A stretch of DNA of 64,000 nt from Hydrogenophilus sp. (GCA_020725265.1 DYFK01000009.1:54778-118777), one strand, 5' to 3'; counted from the first letter of the stretch, positions 40,119-52,248 are shown. Numbers and translations are program-made. Notes: generated by a model not told the origin, from the sequence alone.

Positions 40119-41069
40119 ATGGAAAACTCCCCATTCAAGAACCTGGCCGAGGACGCCCCCTTCGAACTGAGCCCGGTGATGCCTACCATGCTGGCGGGAG
40201 ACAAGGTCATCCAGTTCCGCTGCCACAAGGACGTGGGTTGCTGGAACGCCTGCTGCTCCAATATCGACATTACCCTGACCCCCTATGACATCCTGCGCCT
40301 GAAGAACCGGCTGGAAATGTCCTCGGGCGAGTTTCTCAAGGAATACACGGTCCCCTACGAGATGGACCAGGACGGCATGCCCGGTGTCAAGTTGCGTGCC
40401 GTGGAAGGGGGCACAGCCTGCCGGTTCATGAAACCGGAAGGCTGTGGCGTTTATGAGGATCGTCCCACCGCATGCCGGTATTACCCGGTCGCGCTGCTGT
40501 CGATGCGCAATCAGGATGAATACACGGATCGCACTTCCTTTGCCCTGGTGCAGGAGAAGCACTGTCTGGGCCACCAGGAACCACGTTCCCTGACCATCGA
40601 CGAGTACCGCCAGGAACAGGGCGTCGACGTCTACGATGAAAAGGGCCGTGGCTGGCGGCAGCTCGTGCTCAAGCGCAAATCCGCCGGTCCGGGCATTGGC
40701 AAGCCTCCGGCTATCTCCAACCAGCTCTTCTTCATGGTCAGTTACGACATCGACCGATTCCGTGCCTTCGTCGCCAGCGATGCGTTCAATAAAACCTATG
40801 ACGTGCCTCTGGAAGTCATGGCCACGTTGCTGGCGGATGACGAGGCTTTGATGGAGTTTGGTTACAACTTCCTCAAGCACACGTTGTTTGGCGAGAAATT
40901 CCTGGAAGAACGCGATGGCGCCTATGAGCAGCGCATGGAACGGCTGAAAGCCAAGGCCGAGAAGTTGCGCGCCGAATATCTGGCGGGTCGCGAGGCGTTG
41001 GAAGACGAAAAATATTCCGATGCGCCCAGGCCGGGTGATTGTGGCTGCGGTGATGGCGAACGAGCCTGA
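40119..41069 (+). CDS. YkgJ-family cysteine-cluster protein
   Basis: A 316-residue protein with a YkgJ-type (formerly UPF0153) CxnC cluster that may bind zinc or an iron-sulfur cluster: C35, C41, C45 and C46 in FRCHKDVGCWNACCSN, then C101, C109 and C119 (GTACRF, GCGVYEDRP, ACRYYP). The second half is alpha-helical, with a coiled-coil-like stretch near 280-300, and the tail ends GDCGCGDGERA. The start is the ATG at 40119; the frame runs back into aprA. It follows aprA behind a terminator and a hairpin. A role in AprBA maturation or in sulfur redox is suggested by position only. Confidence 0.8.
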   Translation: MENSPFKNLAEDAPFELSPVMPTMLAGDKVIQFRCHKDVGCWNACCSNIDITLTPYDILRLKNRLEMSSGEFLKEYTVPYEMDQDGMPGVKLRAVEGGTACRFMKPEGCGVYEDRPTACRYYPVALLSMRNQDEYTDRTSFALVQEKHCLGHQEPRSLTIDEYRQEQGVDVYDEKGRGWRQLVLKRKSAGPGIGKPPAISNQLFFMVSYDIDRFRAFVASDAFNKTYDVPLEVMATLLADDEALMEFGYNFLKHTLFGEKFLEERDGAYEQRMERLKAKAEKLRAEYLAGREALEDEKYSDAPRPGDCGCGDGERA

Positions 41070-41844
41070 TCCGGCTCTCGGTGTCGCGCCCGCCATCGCG
41101 CTGTTCACCGACTATGGCTGGCGTGATCCCTACGTCGGCCAGGTCAAGGCGGTGCTCGCCCGTCAGGCCCCTGGCGTGCCGGTCATCGACCTGCTGCACG
41201 AGATTCCCGATTTCAACGCACATGCCGGTGCTCATCTGATCGCCGCATTGGTCTCCGCTTTGACGCCGGGCAGCGTGGTATTCGCGGTGGTCGATCCCGG
41301 TGTCGGTGGCCCCCGTGACGCGGTGGTCATGCAGGCGGAGGACCGCTGGTTCGTCGGTCCCGACAACGGTCTGCTCTCGGTCCTCGCTGCTCGTGCCACG
41401 GCACCTCGTTTCTGGCGCATCGACTGGCGTCCCGATCCCGCCGATGTCGTCAGTTTCGATGGTCGTGACTTGTTCGCGCCGATCGCCGCGCGGCTTGCCA
41501 TCGGGGATTTTCCTCGAGACCTGCTGACGCCGATTTCCGCGCTGACGGTGCAATTCGATGCCAGTGATCTCGCTCGCGTGATCTTCATCGATCATTACGG
41601 CAATGCCTGGACCGGCATCCGCGCCGGGCTGGCCGGACCCGATGACCGTCTGCGCGTGAAAGGGCATGAACTGGGGTGGCGCAGGGTCTTTCACGAAGCC
41701 GGAAAAGGCGAAGCGTTCTGGTATGGCAACAGCGTCGGCCTGCTGGAGATCGCAGCCAACCGCGCCAGCGCGGCTGGACTGCTGGGTATCGAGGTCGGTG
41801 ATCGGGTCGGGGTCGCGGGGCCCCGGTTGGGTGATCCGCACTGA
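41053..41844 (+). CDS. S-adenosyl-L-methionine hydrolase (DUF62 family)
   Basis: A 263-residue protein of the SAM hydroxide adenosyltransferase (chlorinase/fluorinase-like) family. Motifs: ALFTDYGWRDPYVGQVKAVL, DPGVGGPRDAVV, VGPDNGLL, FDGRDLFAPIAARLA, FIDHYGNAWTG. These enzymes convert SAM and water to adenosine and methionine; halogenase-specific insertions are not evident. It overlaps the YkgJ-like gene by 17 bases, so they are co-translated. A physiological role is not established for most members. Confidence 0.88.
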   Translation: MANEPDPALGVAPAIALFTDYGWRDPYVGQVKAVLARQAPGVPVIDLLHEIPDFNAHAGAHLIAALVSALTPGSVVFAVVDPGVGGPRDAVVMQAEDRWFVGPDNGLLSVLAARATAPRFWRIDWRPDPADVVSFDGRDLFAPIAARLAIGDFPRDLLTPISALTVQFDASDLARVIFIDHYGNAWTGIRAGLAGPDDRLRVKGHELGWRRVFHEAGKGEAFWYGNSVGLLEIAANRASAAGLLGIEVGDRVGVAGPRLGDPH

Positions 41845-41920
41845 AGTCGCGACCTGACCGCCGCCACGTTCGTGTTGTCCACCAAGTGGATAAGGCACGC
41901 TCTGGCAGATTCCGCCAAGC

Positions 41921-43555
41921 TCAGAGGTCCGCGCCGATGCTTTCGCTGATCAGTTTCGCCGCCTTGTGCTCGATCCTGCCAAGCAGGCTCACGATCTGTT
42001 CCGAAAGCGGCTCGACCCGGGCCAGACAGGCTTCCGCTTCGACCAGCCGCCCGCGCTCATGGTGGTTGAGGACCGCGCGAATGAGTTGGTGCAACGCCGC
42101 ATGTGGCTCCTCCAGTGCGCGCATCTCCGGGATGTGGCCGTAATGGTGCAGGCCCTCGCCGTAGTACCAGCGGCCTAGCTCGCATTCGTGATGACTGACT
42201 GCCTGCTCCAGGGTCAACGCATTGCCACCATCCAGAAAGGCGCGCAATCGATGCTTCCAGGCCAGGTGCGCGGCCCTGGCGGCGGACAGATCCAGCACGG
42301 CCAAGCCTTCCATGAAACCACTGTACTCGGCCAGGGCCTCCGCCTGCGCGGCGGCCCGACTGCGATCCACTTCGCCATAATGTTCTCGCAGGACCTTGAA
42401 AATCCGGCTATCCAGTTCGTGGTTGTCCACCATCATCCCGAGAATTTCGATGACCTCGGCTTCGCGCATGCCTGTCCGGTATGGCCGGTTTTCGGTCAGG
42501 GCCGTGAAGATGTCGGCCAGCGCCAGGATGCGCGCTTCCAGCGGTAGATCGGCCTGATGGATACGGAAGGGATAGCCGGTTCCGCATAGACGTTCGTGGT
42601 GGGCGCCACTCCAGAGGGCGATATCCTCAAGTCCCTTGATGGGGGCCAATATCCGATAGGTGTAGTACGGGTGGCCGCGGACAAGATGCCATTCTTCCTC
42701 GGTCAGCCTGCCATTCTTTTCCAGCAGGTCGATTGGAATCGCGAGTTTGCCGATATCGTGTAGGTAGCCGGCGATGCTCAGGCGTTTGCAGTCGACTTCC
42801 GGCAAACCGAACAATTGCGCCAGGGTCGCCGCGCTGGCCGCGACTCCGCTTGAATGTGTGGCGGTGAATCGGCTGCGGAAATCGATGATCTGGGCCAGCA
42901 ATTCCGCGAAATCAAGCAGCCCATCGAGATCCAGCTCGACCGTCGAGAACGGAATGCGGTCGGCCATGATCCGCATCAGCTCTGGTGAGTGGATGTCCAG
43001 CCAGAAGGCCTCGCGCAGGGCGAGGTCGGTAAAGGCATCGACATGGTCGGGCATCAGGGCATCGCCACGCATGCTCTGGATTTCTGAGCGAATCCGCGAG
43101 ACCTGGCTGAGGATCGGCGAGTGCTTGTCGATCAAATCATGGACGCGCTTGGCCAGATGCACGACATGACTGCCCAGAGGGACTTCGATGCCTTCCACTT
43201 CGCGGTTGTCGCCATGAGCCCAGGGGACGTGATGGAAGCGGACGATGCGAGCGGGTATTCGGAACGGCCGGAATTTCTGCAGCAGTTGATAACCAAAACG
43301 GGCGCTGCGCGTGTTCATTTCGTAAGAGCGTTCGCCGTCGGTTTTCCTGATCGAAAGGCCACCGATGTCGTGCAACGCGGCGGCGACGACGATGTCTTCC
43401 TTGTTCCTGCCGGTCATGCCGACCGCCTCGGCGACGCGCATGGCGATATAGGCGACGCGCTTATGTCGGTCGGACATGACCGGGTTGATCAGATCGAGTG
43501 CCTGCGATACGGAAAAGACGAACTGATAGAGACCAACGTTGAATTCGCGCTTCAT
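41921..43555 (-). CDS. Tandem HD / HD-GYP domain phosphodiesterase
   Basis: A 544-residue protein with two HD modules: an N-terminal one (DRHKRVAYIA, ALHDIGGLS) and a central HD-GYP domain (GYLHDIGKLAIP, HHERLCGTGYP, LALADIFTALTENRPYRTG). HD-GYP enzymes degrade cyclic di-GMP. The canonical HHExxDGxGYP reads with C in place of D/N, which might alter metal binding. There is no sensor or membrane domain; the C-terminal 130 residues are helical and rich in Glu and Leu. Start with a GGGAGGA site. It probably links c-di-GMP to motility. Confidence 0.88.
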   Translation of the reverse strand: MKREFNVGLYQFVFSVSQALDLINPVMSDRHKRVAYIAMRVAEAVGMTGRNKEDIVVAAALHDIGGLSIRKTDGERSYEMNTRSARFGYQLLQKFRPFRIPARIVRFHHVPWAHGDNREVEGIEVPLGSHVVHLAKRVHDLIDKHSPILSQVSRIRSEIQSMRGDALMPDHVDAFTDLALREAFWLDIHSPELMRIMADRIPFSTVELDLDGLLDFAELLAQIIDFRSRFTATHSSGVAASAATLAQLFGLPEVDCKRLSIAGYLHDIGKLAIPIDLLEKNGRLTEEEWHLVRGHPYYTYRILAPIKGLEDIALWSGAHHERLCGTGYPFRIHQADLPLEARILALADIFTALTENRPYRTGMREAEVIEILGMMVDNHELDSRIFKVLREHYGEVDRSRAAAQAEALAEYSGFMEGLAVLDLSAARAAHLAWKHRLRAFLDGGNALTLEQAVSHHECELGRWYYGEGLHHYGHIPEMRALEEPHAALHQLIRAVLNHHERGRLVEAEACLARVEPLSEQIVSLLGRIEHKAAKLISESIGADL

Positions 43556-43630
43556 GACATTCCTCCCGGCGCGATGTTGCCAAATCCCGGTTTGTTCCGG
43601 TTCGGGATCTTGTGGTTTTCTTGATCGTGC

Positions 43631-44101
43631 TCAGGGATCCCGCCGGCGTTTCCGGGGTTCGAAGTGGACGACCGCGCGCATGATCAGCGAGTACGGGAAG
43701 TGTTCGATATCACCATGTCGTTGCAAACCGGTGGCGACCAGTGAAGCGATATCGGGATCGTGGTTCAGGCCGGATGCTTCCCCGGCGGCGGCATCCAGGG
43801 ATTGCGCCAATCCCTGGATGCCGCCGCATTGGGCGCGGATTTCCTTGCCGAATGGCCATGGCTGGCGAGGATCCATGTGCAGCGCGAAGCGGGCGTTGTC
43901 GTGCAAGGCGCGGTGAAAGTCCCGGCAGTCGGCGTTGGCGCGTTCCTCGGTGCAGGTGATGGCCTCGCGCTCGGCCAGCAACAGTCGACGCGCCTTGCCG
44001 CAGCTCGCGCAACGCGCCAGCAGCGCGCGCTCGAACGGGCAGGGTAGGGCGATCGCGCTTTCGCGCGCGAGCCGATAGGCATCCTCGTTGTAACCGGACA
44101 T
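43631..44101 (-). CDS. Conserved cysteine-containing protein of unknown function
   Basis: A 156-residue protein. Cysteines occur in ALPCPFERALLARCASCGKARRL-like context (about residues 21, 31, 34), then C50, C59 and C91, so a metal-binding N-terminal part is possible. The rest is helical with no recognised domain. It lies 75 bases upstream of the HD-GYP gene on the same strand and 17 bases after a small ORF. It contains a 41-base perfect palindrome (separate entry). Confidence 0.7.
   Translation of the reverse strand: MSGYNEDAYRLARESAIALPCPFERALLARCASCGKARRLLLAEREAITCTEERANADCRDFHRALHDNARFALHMDPRQPWPFGKEIRAQCGGIQGLAQSLDAAAGEASGLNHDPDIASLVATGLQRHGDIEHFPYSLIMRAVVHFEPRKRRRDP
43786..43826. repeat. 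Perfect 19-bp inverted repeat inside a coding region
   Basis: Bases 43786-43804 and 43808-43826 are exact reverse complements with a three-base spacer (CGC). The sequence encodes GGIQGLAQSLDAA in the unknown protein at 43631-44101. Arms this long are very unlikely by chance in a coding region; it would form a strong hairpin in the mRNA or a DNA cruciform. Confidence 0.85.
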
Positions 44102-44118
44102 CTTGCCGGACTCACGGA

Positions 44119-44346
44119 TCAGTAGTCGTCGCCGGCCAACGAGTGGTCGAGTTCCCGGGGTTGCAGCAAGGTGTCCTCGGCATTCAGCTCGTTGTCCGCG
44201 AAGATCATCTTGATGACCTGGCCCTGACCGGGGTCGAGCTGCTTGCGCAGTTCGTTGGCCAGCGTCCTGGCCTCCTTGAAGGCATCCGCTTGTCCCTGTT
44301 TTTCCAGGATGTTCATGGGGCCGATCTTGTAGATGAAATAAGGCAT
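44119..44346 (-). CDS. Small conserved protein of unknown function
   Basis: A 75-residue soluble protein starting MPYFIYKIGPMNILEKQGQA, with a strand-helix pattern, a basic helix (FKEARTLANELRKQL) and an acidic C-terminal half (NELNAEDTLLQ). A longer reading from 44403 overlaps the DUF4254 gene and lacks support. It lies between the DUF4254 gene (26-base gap) and the cysteine protein (17-base gap) on the same strand, so all three may be one operon. Confidence 0.72.
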   Translation of the reverse strand: MPYFIYKIGPMNILEKQGQADAFKEARTLANELRKQLDPGQGQVIKMIFADNELNAEDTLLQPRELDHSLAGDDY

Positions 44347-44372
44347 GTCAGACTCCGGAATATTGTTGACTG

Positions 44373-45020
44373 TTATTGTCGGGTATTGCCTTCCGGGTGA
44401 CAAGCCGTAGTCGGCGCGGTGGCGATGCCCGCCAGGCAGGGATTGAAGCGTGGATCGTTGTACATCTTGAACTGGCGATACACCTTGAAATGGAGGCTGC
44501 CATCACGGCAGCCGCGCAGCAGGGCGGCCAGGCATTCGGTCAGGTCGTGATGCTGTTCGCGCAGGCGTTCCAGACGAGCCCGGCTGATCGCGACATGGTC
44601 GGCATCGACATCCGGGCGACGGGTCTGCCAATCGGTGTGGTAGAGCTTCAGGCTGAGGATGGAAAGCCGGTCGATCAGGGCGCCCAATGTTTCCGAATGC
44701 AGTCTGGCATCGGTGGTGGGCAACACCGGCGAGCTGGCCAGGAAATGCTCGTCGATGGCCTCGATGGCATCGTTGCGTTGTTGGTTGTGTCGGTCGATAC
44801 GACGCTTGCAGGCGGCGATCGCGCTGTCCGGGACATCCACGCGCCGGGCCTGATCTTCCTCGTCCCAGAGTTCGATGTTGTGGTGATGGTTGCGTGCGAT
44901 GGCTTGCCAGATCGGCGTGTCGGGCCGGATCGGCGCGGGCGCGCCGGCCTTGCGATGCAGCAGTTCGTCGGCATGGAAACGGACGATGCTCTCGGCATCG
45001 AGATCAATGGACTGAGTCAT
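44373..45020 (-). CDS. DUF4254 family protein
   Basis: A 215-residue soluble helical protein with the DUF4254 pattern: HADELLHRK near the start, [33 protein letters not shown] and [13 protein letters not shown]. Members often sit beside glycosyltransferases in polysaccharide loci, but no activity is known. Here it overlaps the glycosyltransferase-fusion gene by four bases (ATGA), which strongly suggests a functional link. Confidence 0.8.
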   Translation of the reverse strand: MTQSIDLDAESIVRFHADELLHRKAGAPAPIRPDTPIWQAIARNHHHNIELWDEEDQARRVDVPDSAIAACKRRIDRHNQQRNDAIEAIDEHFLASSPVLPTTDARLHSETLGALIDRLSILSLKLYHTDWQTRRPDVDADHVAISRARLERLREQHHDLTECLAALLRGCRDGSLHFKVYRQFKMYNDPRFNPCLAGIATAPTTACHPEGNTRQ

Positions 45021-47311
45021 CGGGCATTCAGGCGTTGACCGAGGGCGGCGCGGATATCCGCCATGACGGATGGCCAGTCGCCGGGACGGGGTTGCCGGAA
45101 CAGCCGCGCGCTCGGATACCAGGGGCTGTCATCCCGTTCCAGCAACCAGCGGAAGTCCGGGGCGCGCGGCAACATGACCCAGACCGGCACCGCCAGCGCG
45201 CCGGCGGCATGGGCGATCGAGGTGTCGACGGTCAGGATCAGATCGAGCTCGCTCATCAGAGCGGCGGTTTCCAGGTAATCGGTCTGTTCGTCTCCCCAGT
45301 CCAGGATCGGGTTGGGAACGGCCGTCAGTTGCTCACGACCCGCGCCCAGTTGCAGATTGATCCAGACGATGCCGGGCAGATCGAACAGCGCGCTGAAATG
45401 CGTAAGCGGGCAGGAGCGGTTGCGGTCGTCGGCATTGCCGGGGCTGCCGGCCCAGGCAATGCCGATCTTCATGCGCGCGGGCAGGTCGGCCAGACGCTGG
45501 CGCCAGGGTAGGCGCCGGGCTTCGGGCACGGACAGATAGGGTACCCGGGACGGGATGTCGGCCAGCGAGCGGGTGCCACACAACCTGGGCAGACTCAGCA
45601 GGTGGCAGACATAATCATGCGCCGGCAACGGGGGGGGTGTACCACCGGTGCCGCCACCGGCATGGATGTCGACCAGCCCGGTCACGCCGCGCAGCAGGGA
45701 GACGATGTGGGGACGATGGACGTACAAACTGACACGCGCGCCCTGGTCCGTGAGTTGGCGGACATAACGAATGAATTGCAAGGTGTCGCCGATGCCTTGT
45801 TCGGCCAGCAGTAACAGACGTTTGCCAGCCAGCGGCTCGCCTCGCCAGGGGCGAGGCGTTCCCTGGATTGGTGGCGCACGATAGCCGGCGGCATGCTCGG
45901 GGCAGCGGGCGCGCCATTCATACTCCTCCCAACCGCGGGCATAGTCGCCGCGCGCCAGCAGGACCAGGGCGCGGCTGAATCGGGCCTGCGCCAGGTTGGC
46001 ATCGAGTGCGAGCGTGCGATTGAAGGCGTCGAGCGCGTCGTCGAGGTGGCCCAGCCGATGCAGGTCGAGACCCAGGTTGCTCCAGGCGGGCGCATAGCCG
46101 GGATGGCGGTCGAGCGCGGCACGGTAGGCGGCGATGGCTTCTTCCAGCCGATCCTGGGCGCGCAGGCAGAGTCCGAGATTGTTGTGGAAATCGGGCAGGT
46201 CGTCGCGTTTGGCCAGGGCCGAGCGCATGCGCGCCTCGGCGTCCGCCGGCCGGCCTTCCTGCATGTCGAGGACGCCGAGGTAGTGCTCGGCGATGGCGTT
46301 GTCGGCCTGGCTCAGGATGGTTTGATAGGACGCTCGTGCTTCCGCCAGACGGCCTGCCTGATGCTGGCCGGCGGCCTGGCGCAGCAGGGTCTCGACCGGA
46401 TCGGTGGGAGGGGGCGCGGTTTCGGCCTGGCCACAGCAATGCTTGTAACGTTTGCCACTGCCACAGGGGCAGGGTTCGTTGCGACCGACGGCGGGGCGCG
46501 TGGGCGCGGCCGATGCGTCGAGCGCGGCCAGCCACTGCCGGCTTTCGGCGTCGGCCGGATAGGCGTTCAGGCGGGCGGCCAACAATGTCCGGGCTCCGGC
46601 CGGCCGCTTGAGATCCAGCAGGTTGCGGGCGAGTTGCCGGAACTGGATCGATCCCAATGTCGAGCGTGGCATGTTCGCGACCAGCCCGGGAAGCTCCTCG
46701 TCGGTGACGAAGCGCCAGAGATTGAACAGGCCATGAAAGCCAAGCGGCGTGCCTTCCGGATAGGTGGTCTCGAAGGAAAACCGGTCGGCGAGCGCCGCCG
46801 GCGCGAAGCGGATGCCGTGGCGCGCTTCCAGCATCGGCCGGTATTGGCGACAGATCAGTTCGTCCTCCGGCTCGTGACGGTTGATGTCGGGGTCGCGCAG
46901 GGCATCGAGCAGGCGGCGTGAACGCAAAGAGAAACCGCCGTTGCCGACGTCATGGCCATCGCGATGAGCCCCCCAGCGGGCGCCGATGTAGTCGTATTCT
47001 AGGAAGCGGTCGTCCCAGGCCGCCGGGTTGACCAGATAGCCGTCCCACTGGATCAGCAGCACGTGCCGGGTCGCGATGTATCGGCCGAGTTCCTTGATGA
47101 CGAAGCGCGAGTAGGCGGCGCGGCCGTCAAGTGGCGGAATGGCGAGGTGTCGGGCGCCGCCGGTGTCGCCGCCATCATCGGAAATGAACAGCGCGTCGTC
47201 GAAGTCCATGGCCGCCAGCGACAACCGCATCGCGCGTGCCGCCAGGGCGTGGGTCTGGGTGTCGATGACGCAGATCGTGGTGTCGTGGGCGCGTGGCTTG
47301 CGGGCTGCCAT
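45017..47311 (-). CDS. DUF5672 / SEC-C / TPR / glycosyltransferase-like fusion protein
   Basis: A 764-residue multidomain protein. Residues 1-215 resemble DUF5672 glycosyltransferase-like proteins ([30 protein letters not shown]). Residues 277-295 are a SEC-C zinc motif (C281, C283, H291, C292 in [12 protein letters not shown]). About 305-470 are TPR repeats. About 490-760 are a GT9/GT41-like half ([49 protein letters not shown]). It likely modifies a protein or surface glycan. Translationally coupled to the DUF4254 gene; 49 bases downstream of secA. Confidence 0.82.
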   Translation of the reverse strand: MAARKPRAHDTTICVIDTQTHALAARAMRLSLAAMDFDDALFISDDGGDTGGARHLAIPPLDGRAAYSRFVIKELGRYIATRHVLLIQWDGYLVNPAAWDDRFLEYDYIGARWGAHRDGHDVGNGGFSLRSRRLLDALRDPDINRHEPEDELICRQYRPMLEARHGIRFAPAALADRFSFETTYPEGTPLGFHGLFNLWRFVTDEELPGLVANMPRSTLGSIQFRQLARNLLDLKRPAGARTLLAARLNAYPADAESRQWLAALDASAAPTRPAVGRNEPCPCGSGKRYKHCCGQAETAPPPTDPVETLLRQAAGQHQAGRLAEARASYQTILSQADNAIAEHYLGVLDMQEGRPADAEARMRSALAKRDDLPDFHNNLGLCLRAQDRLEEAIAAYRAALDRHPGYAPAWSNLGLDLHRLGHLDDALDAFNRTLALDANLAQARFSRALVLLARGDYARGWEEYEWRARCPEHAAGYRAPPIQGTPRPWRGEPLAGKRLLLLAEQGIGDTLQFIRYVRQLTDQGARVSLYVHRPHIVSLLRGVTGLVDIHAGGGTGGTPPPLPAHDYVCHLLSLPRLCGTRSLADIPSRVPYLSVPEARRLPWRQRLADLPARMKIGIAWAGSPGNADDRNRSCPLTHFSALFDLPGIVWINLQLGAGREQLTAVPNPILDWGDEQTDYLETAALMSELDLILTVDTSIAHAAGALAVPVWVMLPRAPDFRWLLERDDSPWYPSARLFRQPRPGDWPSVMADIRAALGQRLNAR

Positions 47312-47360
47312 GATCGTTCCAGCGGGGGTCAGCCCCGGCGGCGGCCGATGGCTGGCCGGT

Positions 47361-50102
<2,742 letters not shown>

Positions 50103-50128
50103 GAAAAATGAAGGAGATAGGGGATGCC

Positions 50129-50623
50129 GTGAATCCGCCGAATGCTACCATACCGGCGTTTTTCGCTTGGTTTCCCGCCTTGGCCGCATTGCATTCCCCT
50201 CTCGTCCGCGTGCGTGGGTTGTTGCGCGAAAATCGCCAGCTGGCGGCCGCCCTGCCTGAAGCCGAGTCGCTGCGCGAGTTGAATCAGCGTTTCTCCGGTG
50301 TGGTGCCCCGCGAGGTCGCTCGCGCCTGCCGGGTCGCGGCGTTGCGTGGCGATACCGCCATGCTGTTCTGCGCCAATGGCGCCGCCGCCAGCCGGGTTCG
50401 CGCCCAGGCCAAGGGAATTGCCCGCGCGCTGACGCGCGACGACGCGCCGGTTCGATCGGTTTCCGTGAAGGTCCGAGCCGATTGGGCGCCGCCGCCGCCG
50501 CCGCCCCGGCGTGAATTGCCCGCCAGCGCCTTGCGGGCATTCGAGGCGCTGGACCACGAATTGCCGGAGGGCGACCTCCGGACGGCGGTAGAGCGTCTGC
50601 TGGCGCGTCGCCGGGAGAGGTGA
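50129..50623 (+). CDS. dciA: DciA-like DUF721 protein
   Basis: A 164-residue basic protein with the DUF721 core ([46 protein letters not shown]), a PPPPPP linker and a helical tail. DciA loads the replicative helicase DnaB in bacteria that lack DnaC. Divergence from secA is the usual setting. The GTG at 50129 is chosen for its ribosome site (AAGGAGATAGGGG); an ATG at 50108 is in frame. Confidence 0.8.
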   Translation: MNPPNATIPAFFAWFPALAALHSPLVRVRGLLRENRQLAAALPEAESLRELNQRFSGVVPREVARACRVAALRGDTAMLFCANGAAASRVRAQAKGIARALTRDDAPVRSVSVKVRADWAPPPPPPRRELPASALRAFEALDHELPEGDLRTAVERLLARRRER

Positions 50624-50642
50624 CCCGGCTACAATCGCGGCC

Positions 50643-51203
50643 ATGATTCCGAGCTGCAACATCTTTCTGGTCGGCCTGATGGGGTCGGGCAAGACCACCA
50701 TCGCCAAGTTACTGGCGCGCCAGCGCGGCCTTGAGTTCGTGGATTCCGATCATGAAATCGTCGCGCGTTGTGGCGTGTCGATTCCCACCATTTTCGAGAT
50801 CGAGGGCGAGGCTGGTTTTCGCAAGCGGGAGACCTGCGTCATCGACGAACTGACCCGGCGGCGTGGCATCGTGCTCGCGACCGGTGGCGGCGCGGTGCTG
50901 GCGCCGGAGAATCGAGCCAATCTGAAATCGCGCGGCACCGTGGTCTATCTTCGCTGCCAGCCGCAGGAACTCTATCAGCGGACCCGCCACGACAAGAACC
51001 GGCCGTTGTTGCAGACGGAAGATCCGCTCAAGCGTCTGAAGGATCTGTACGCCGCGCGTCACGGGCTTTACATGCAGGTGGCCGATATCGTGCTGGATTC
51101 CGGCCGGCAGAGCACCCATGCGTTGCTGCGTCGGCTTGAAAACAATCTTGATCTGGCATCGGTCGGGGTTGGTGATCCCTGCGCCACTCCGGAAATCTCC
51201 TGA
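50643..51203 (+). CDS. aroK: Shikimate kinase
   Basis: Phosphorylates shikimate in aromatic amino acid synthesis. The 186-residue protein has the P-loop GLMGSGKTT (residues 10-18), the DSDHEI motif, FRKRE, the ATGGGAV loop and the RPLLQTEDPLKRLKDL lid. It starts 19 bases after dciA. The usual partner aroB is not downstream; a convergent VanZ gene begins one base after the stop. Confidence 0.95.
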   Translation: MIPSCNIFLVGLMGSGKTTIAKLLARQRGLEFVDSDHEIVARCGVSIPTIFEIEGEAGFRKRETCVIDELTRRRGIVLATGGGAVLAPENRANLKSRGTVVYLRCQPQELYQRTRHDKNRPLLQTEDPLKRLKDLYAARHGLYMQVADIVLDSGRQSTHALLRRLENNLDLASVGVGDPCATPEIS

Positions 51204-51204
51204 A

Positions 51205-52248
51205 TCACCGGGTCGGGCGTCTGGCCGGCGGCAAGGCCGAAGCGGCCAGCACGGCGAGCGCCAGGTAAGGCCAGAACGAGGCGACGGCCTTGGCCATGCC
51301 GGCGATGTTGAACACGCTCGCGATTGGCCAGAGCAGATAATCCGCGAGCAGCCAGCGCATCAGCAGTATGGCCAGCAACAGCAGCACGGCGATCGACCGG
51401 CGCTTTTTCGAGACCATGGGAATCAGCAGCAGCCAGAAGGCCAGCAGGAAGGCGGCCAGCGTTTCCAGGGACATCACGCCGCCGACCGCGCGCAGCTTCA
51501 GCAGAATGGTGGCCACGAGCAATTTCATGGCGAATGCCGCCGCGAACAGCATGAGCATGCCCCCGACGTATCGGCGTGGCTTCAGCAGGCAGGCGGTGAA
51601 GGCGCCGAGCGCCGACATTTCCAGGAAGGTCGCCAGGAACCACAGCGAGTTGAGGTCGTTGAAATGATCTGGTGGCGTGTCGAACGGACGCAGGTGCAGG
51701 CCAAGCCAGCCCGCGCCCGGAAACGGCAGCAGCGAGAATTGCGCGAATCCCCACAACGCGAGCAACCAGAGTCCCAGGCTGGCCCAGGCCGATTCGCGGA
51801 ACCAGGCCAGGCGCCAGCGCCGCAGCGCGCGTCCGGCGCGCCGCCAGCGATTGTGATGCAGGGCCAGCAGCGCGCCGAGCAGGGCGCCGAGCAGGTTCAG
51901 GAAGACATCGAGGTTGGATGCGATGCGGTCCGACAGCATTTCCTGCATGCTTTCCATCAGCACGCTGTAACTCCCGCCGACGAGCAAGGCCAGGCTGATC
52001 CCGCGCGCGCGTTGCCGTGGCAGCCCGAACCGGCGTGCCAGCAGGTAACCGAACGGTAGGTAGACCAGCAGGTTGGTGGAGATGTCGGTGCGCGTGATGT
52101 AGCGTGGCAGCGGGTCGAACAGGAATGACAGCGACCACGTATCTTCCGGGGAAAGCCCGGCCGAGGTGTACAGGCTGCCGAACGCGATCAGCAGCGCGTA
52201 GATCGACAGGTAGATGCCGATCGCGGGGGAAACGGAAGACGTGGTCAT
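51205..52248 (-). CDS. VanZ-like multispan membrane protein
   Basis: A 347-residue membrane protein with about nine hydrophobic segments. The N-terminal part holds the VanZ-like signature: TNLLVYLPFGYLLARRFG, then GGSYSVLMESMQEMLSDRIASNLDVFLNLLGALLGALL. The C-terminal half has further spans of unknown role. VanZ-like proteins are of uncertain function outside vancomycin clusters. The ATG at 52248 (MTTSSVSP) is taken; an upstream ATG would add a polar leader. Confidence 0.78.
   Translation of the reverse strand: MTTSSVSPAIGIYLSIYALLIAFGSLYTSAGLSPEDTWSLSFLFDPLPRYITRTDISTNLLVYLPFGYLLARRFGLPRQRARGISLALLVGGSYSVLMESMQEMLSDRIASNLDVFLNLLGALLGALLALHHNRWRRAGRALRRWRLAWFRESAWASLGLWLLALWGFAQFSLLPFPGAGWLGLHLRPFDTPPDHFNDLNSLWFLATFLEMSALGAFTACLLKPRRYVGGMLMLFAAAFAMKLLVATILLKLRAVGGVMSLETLAAFLLAFWLLLIPMVSKKRRSIAVLLLLAILLMRWLLADYLLWPIASVFNIAGMAKAVASFWPYLALAVLAASALPPARRPTR

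Noticed and set aside
41053-41844. SAM-dependent fluorinase or chlorinase
   Set aside because: The halogenase-specific loop is not evident; the general hydrolase family is more likely.
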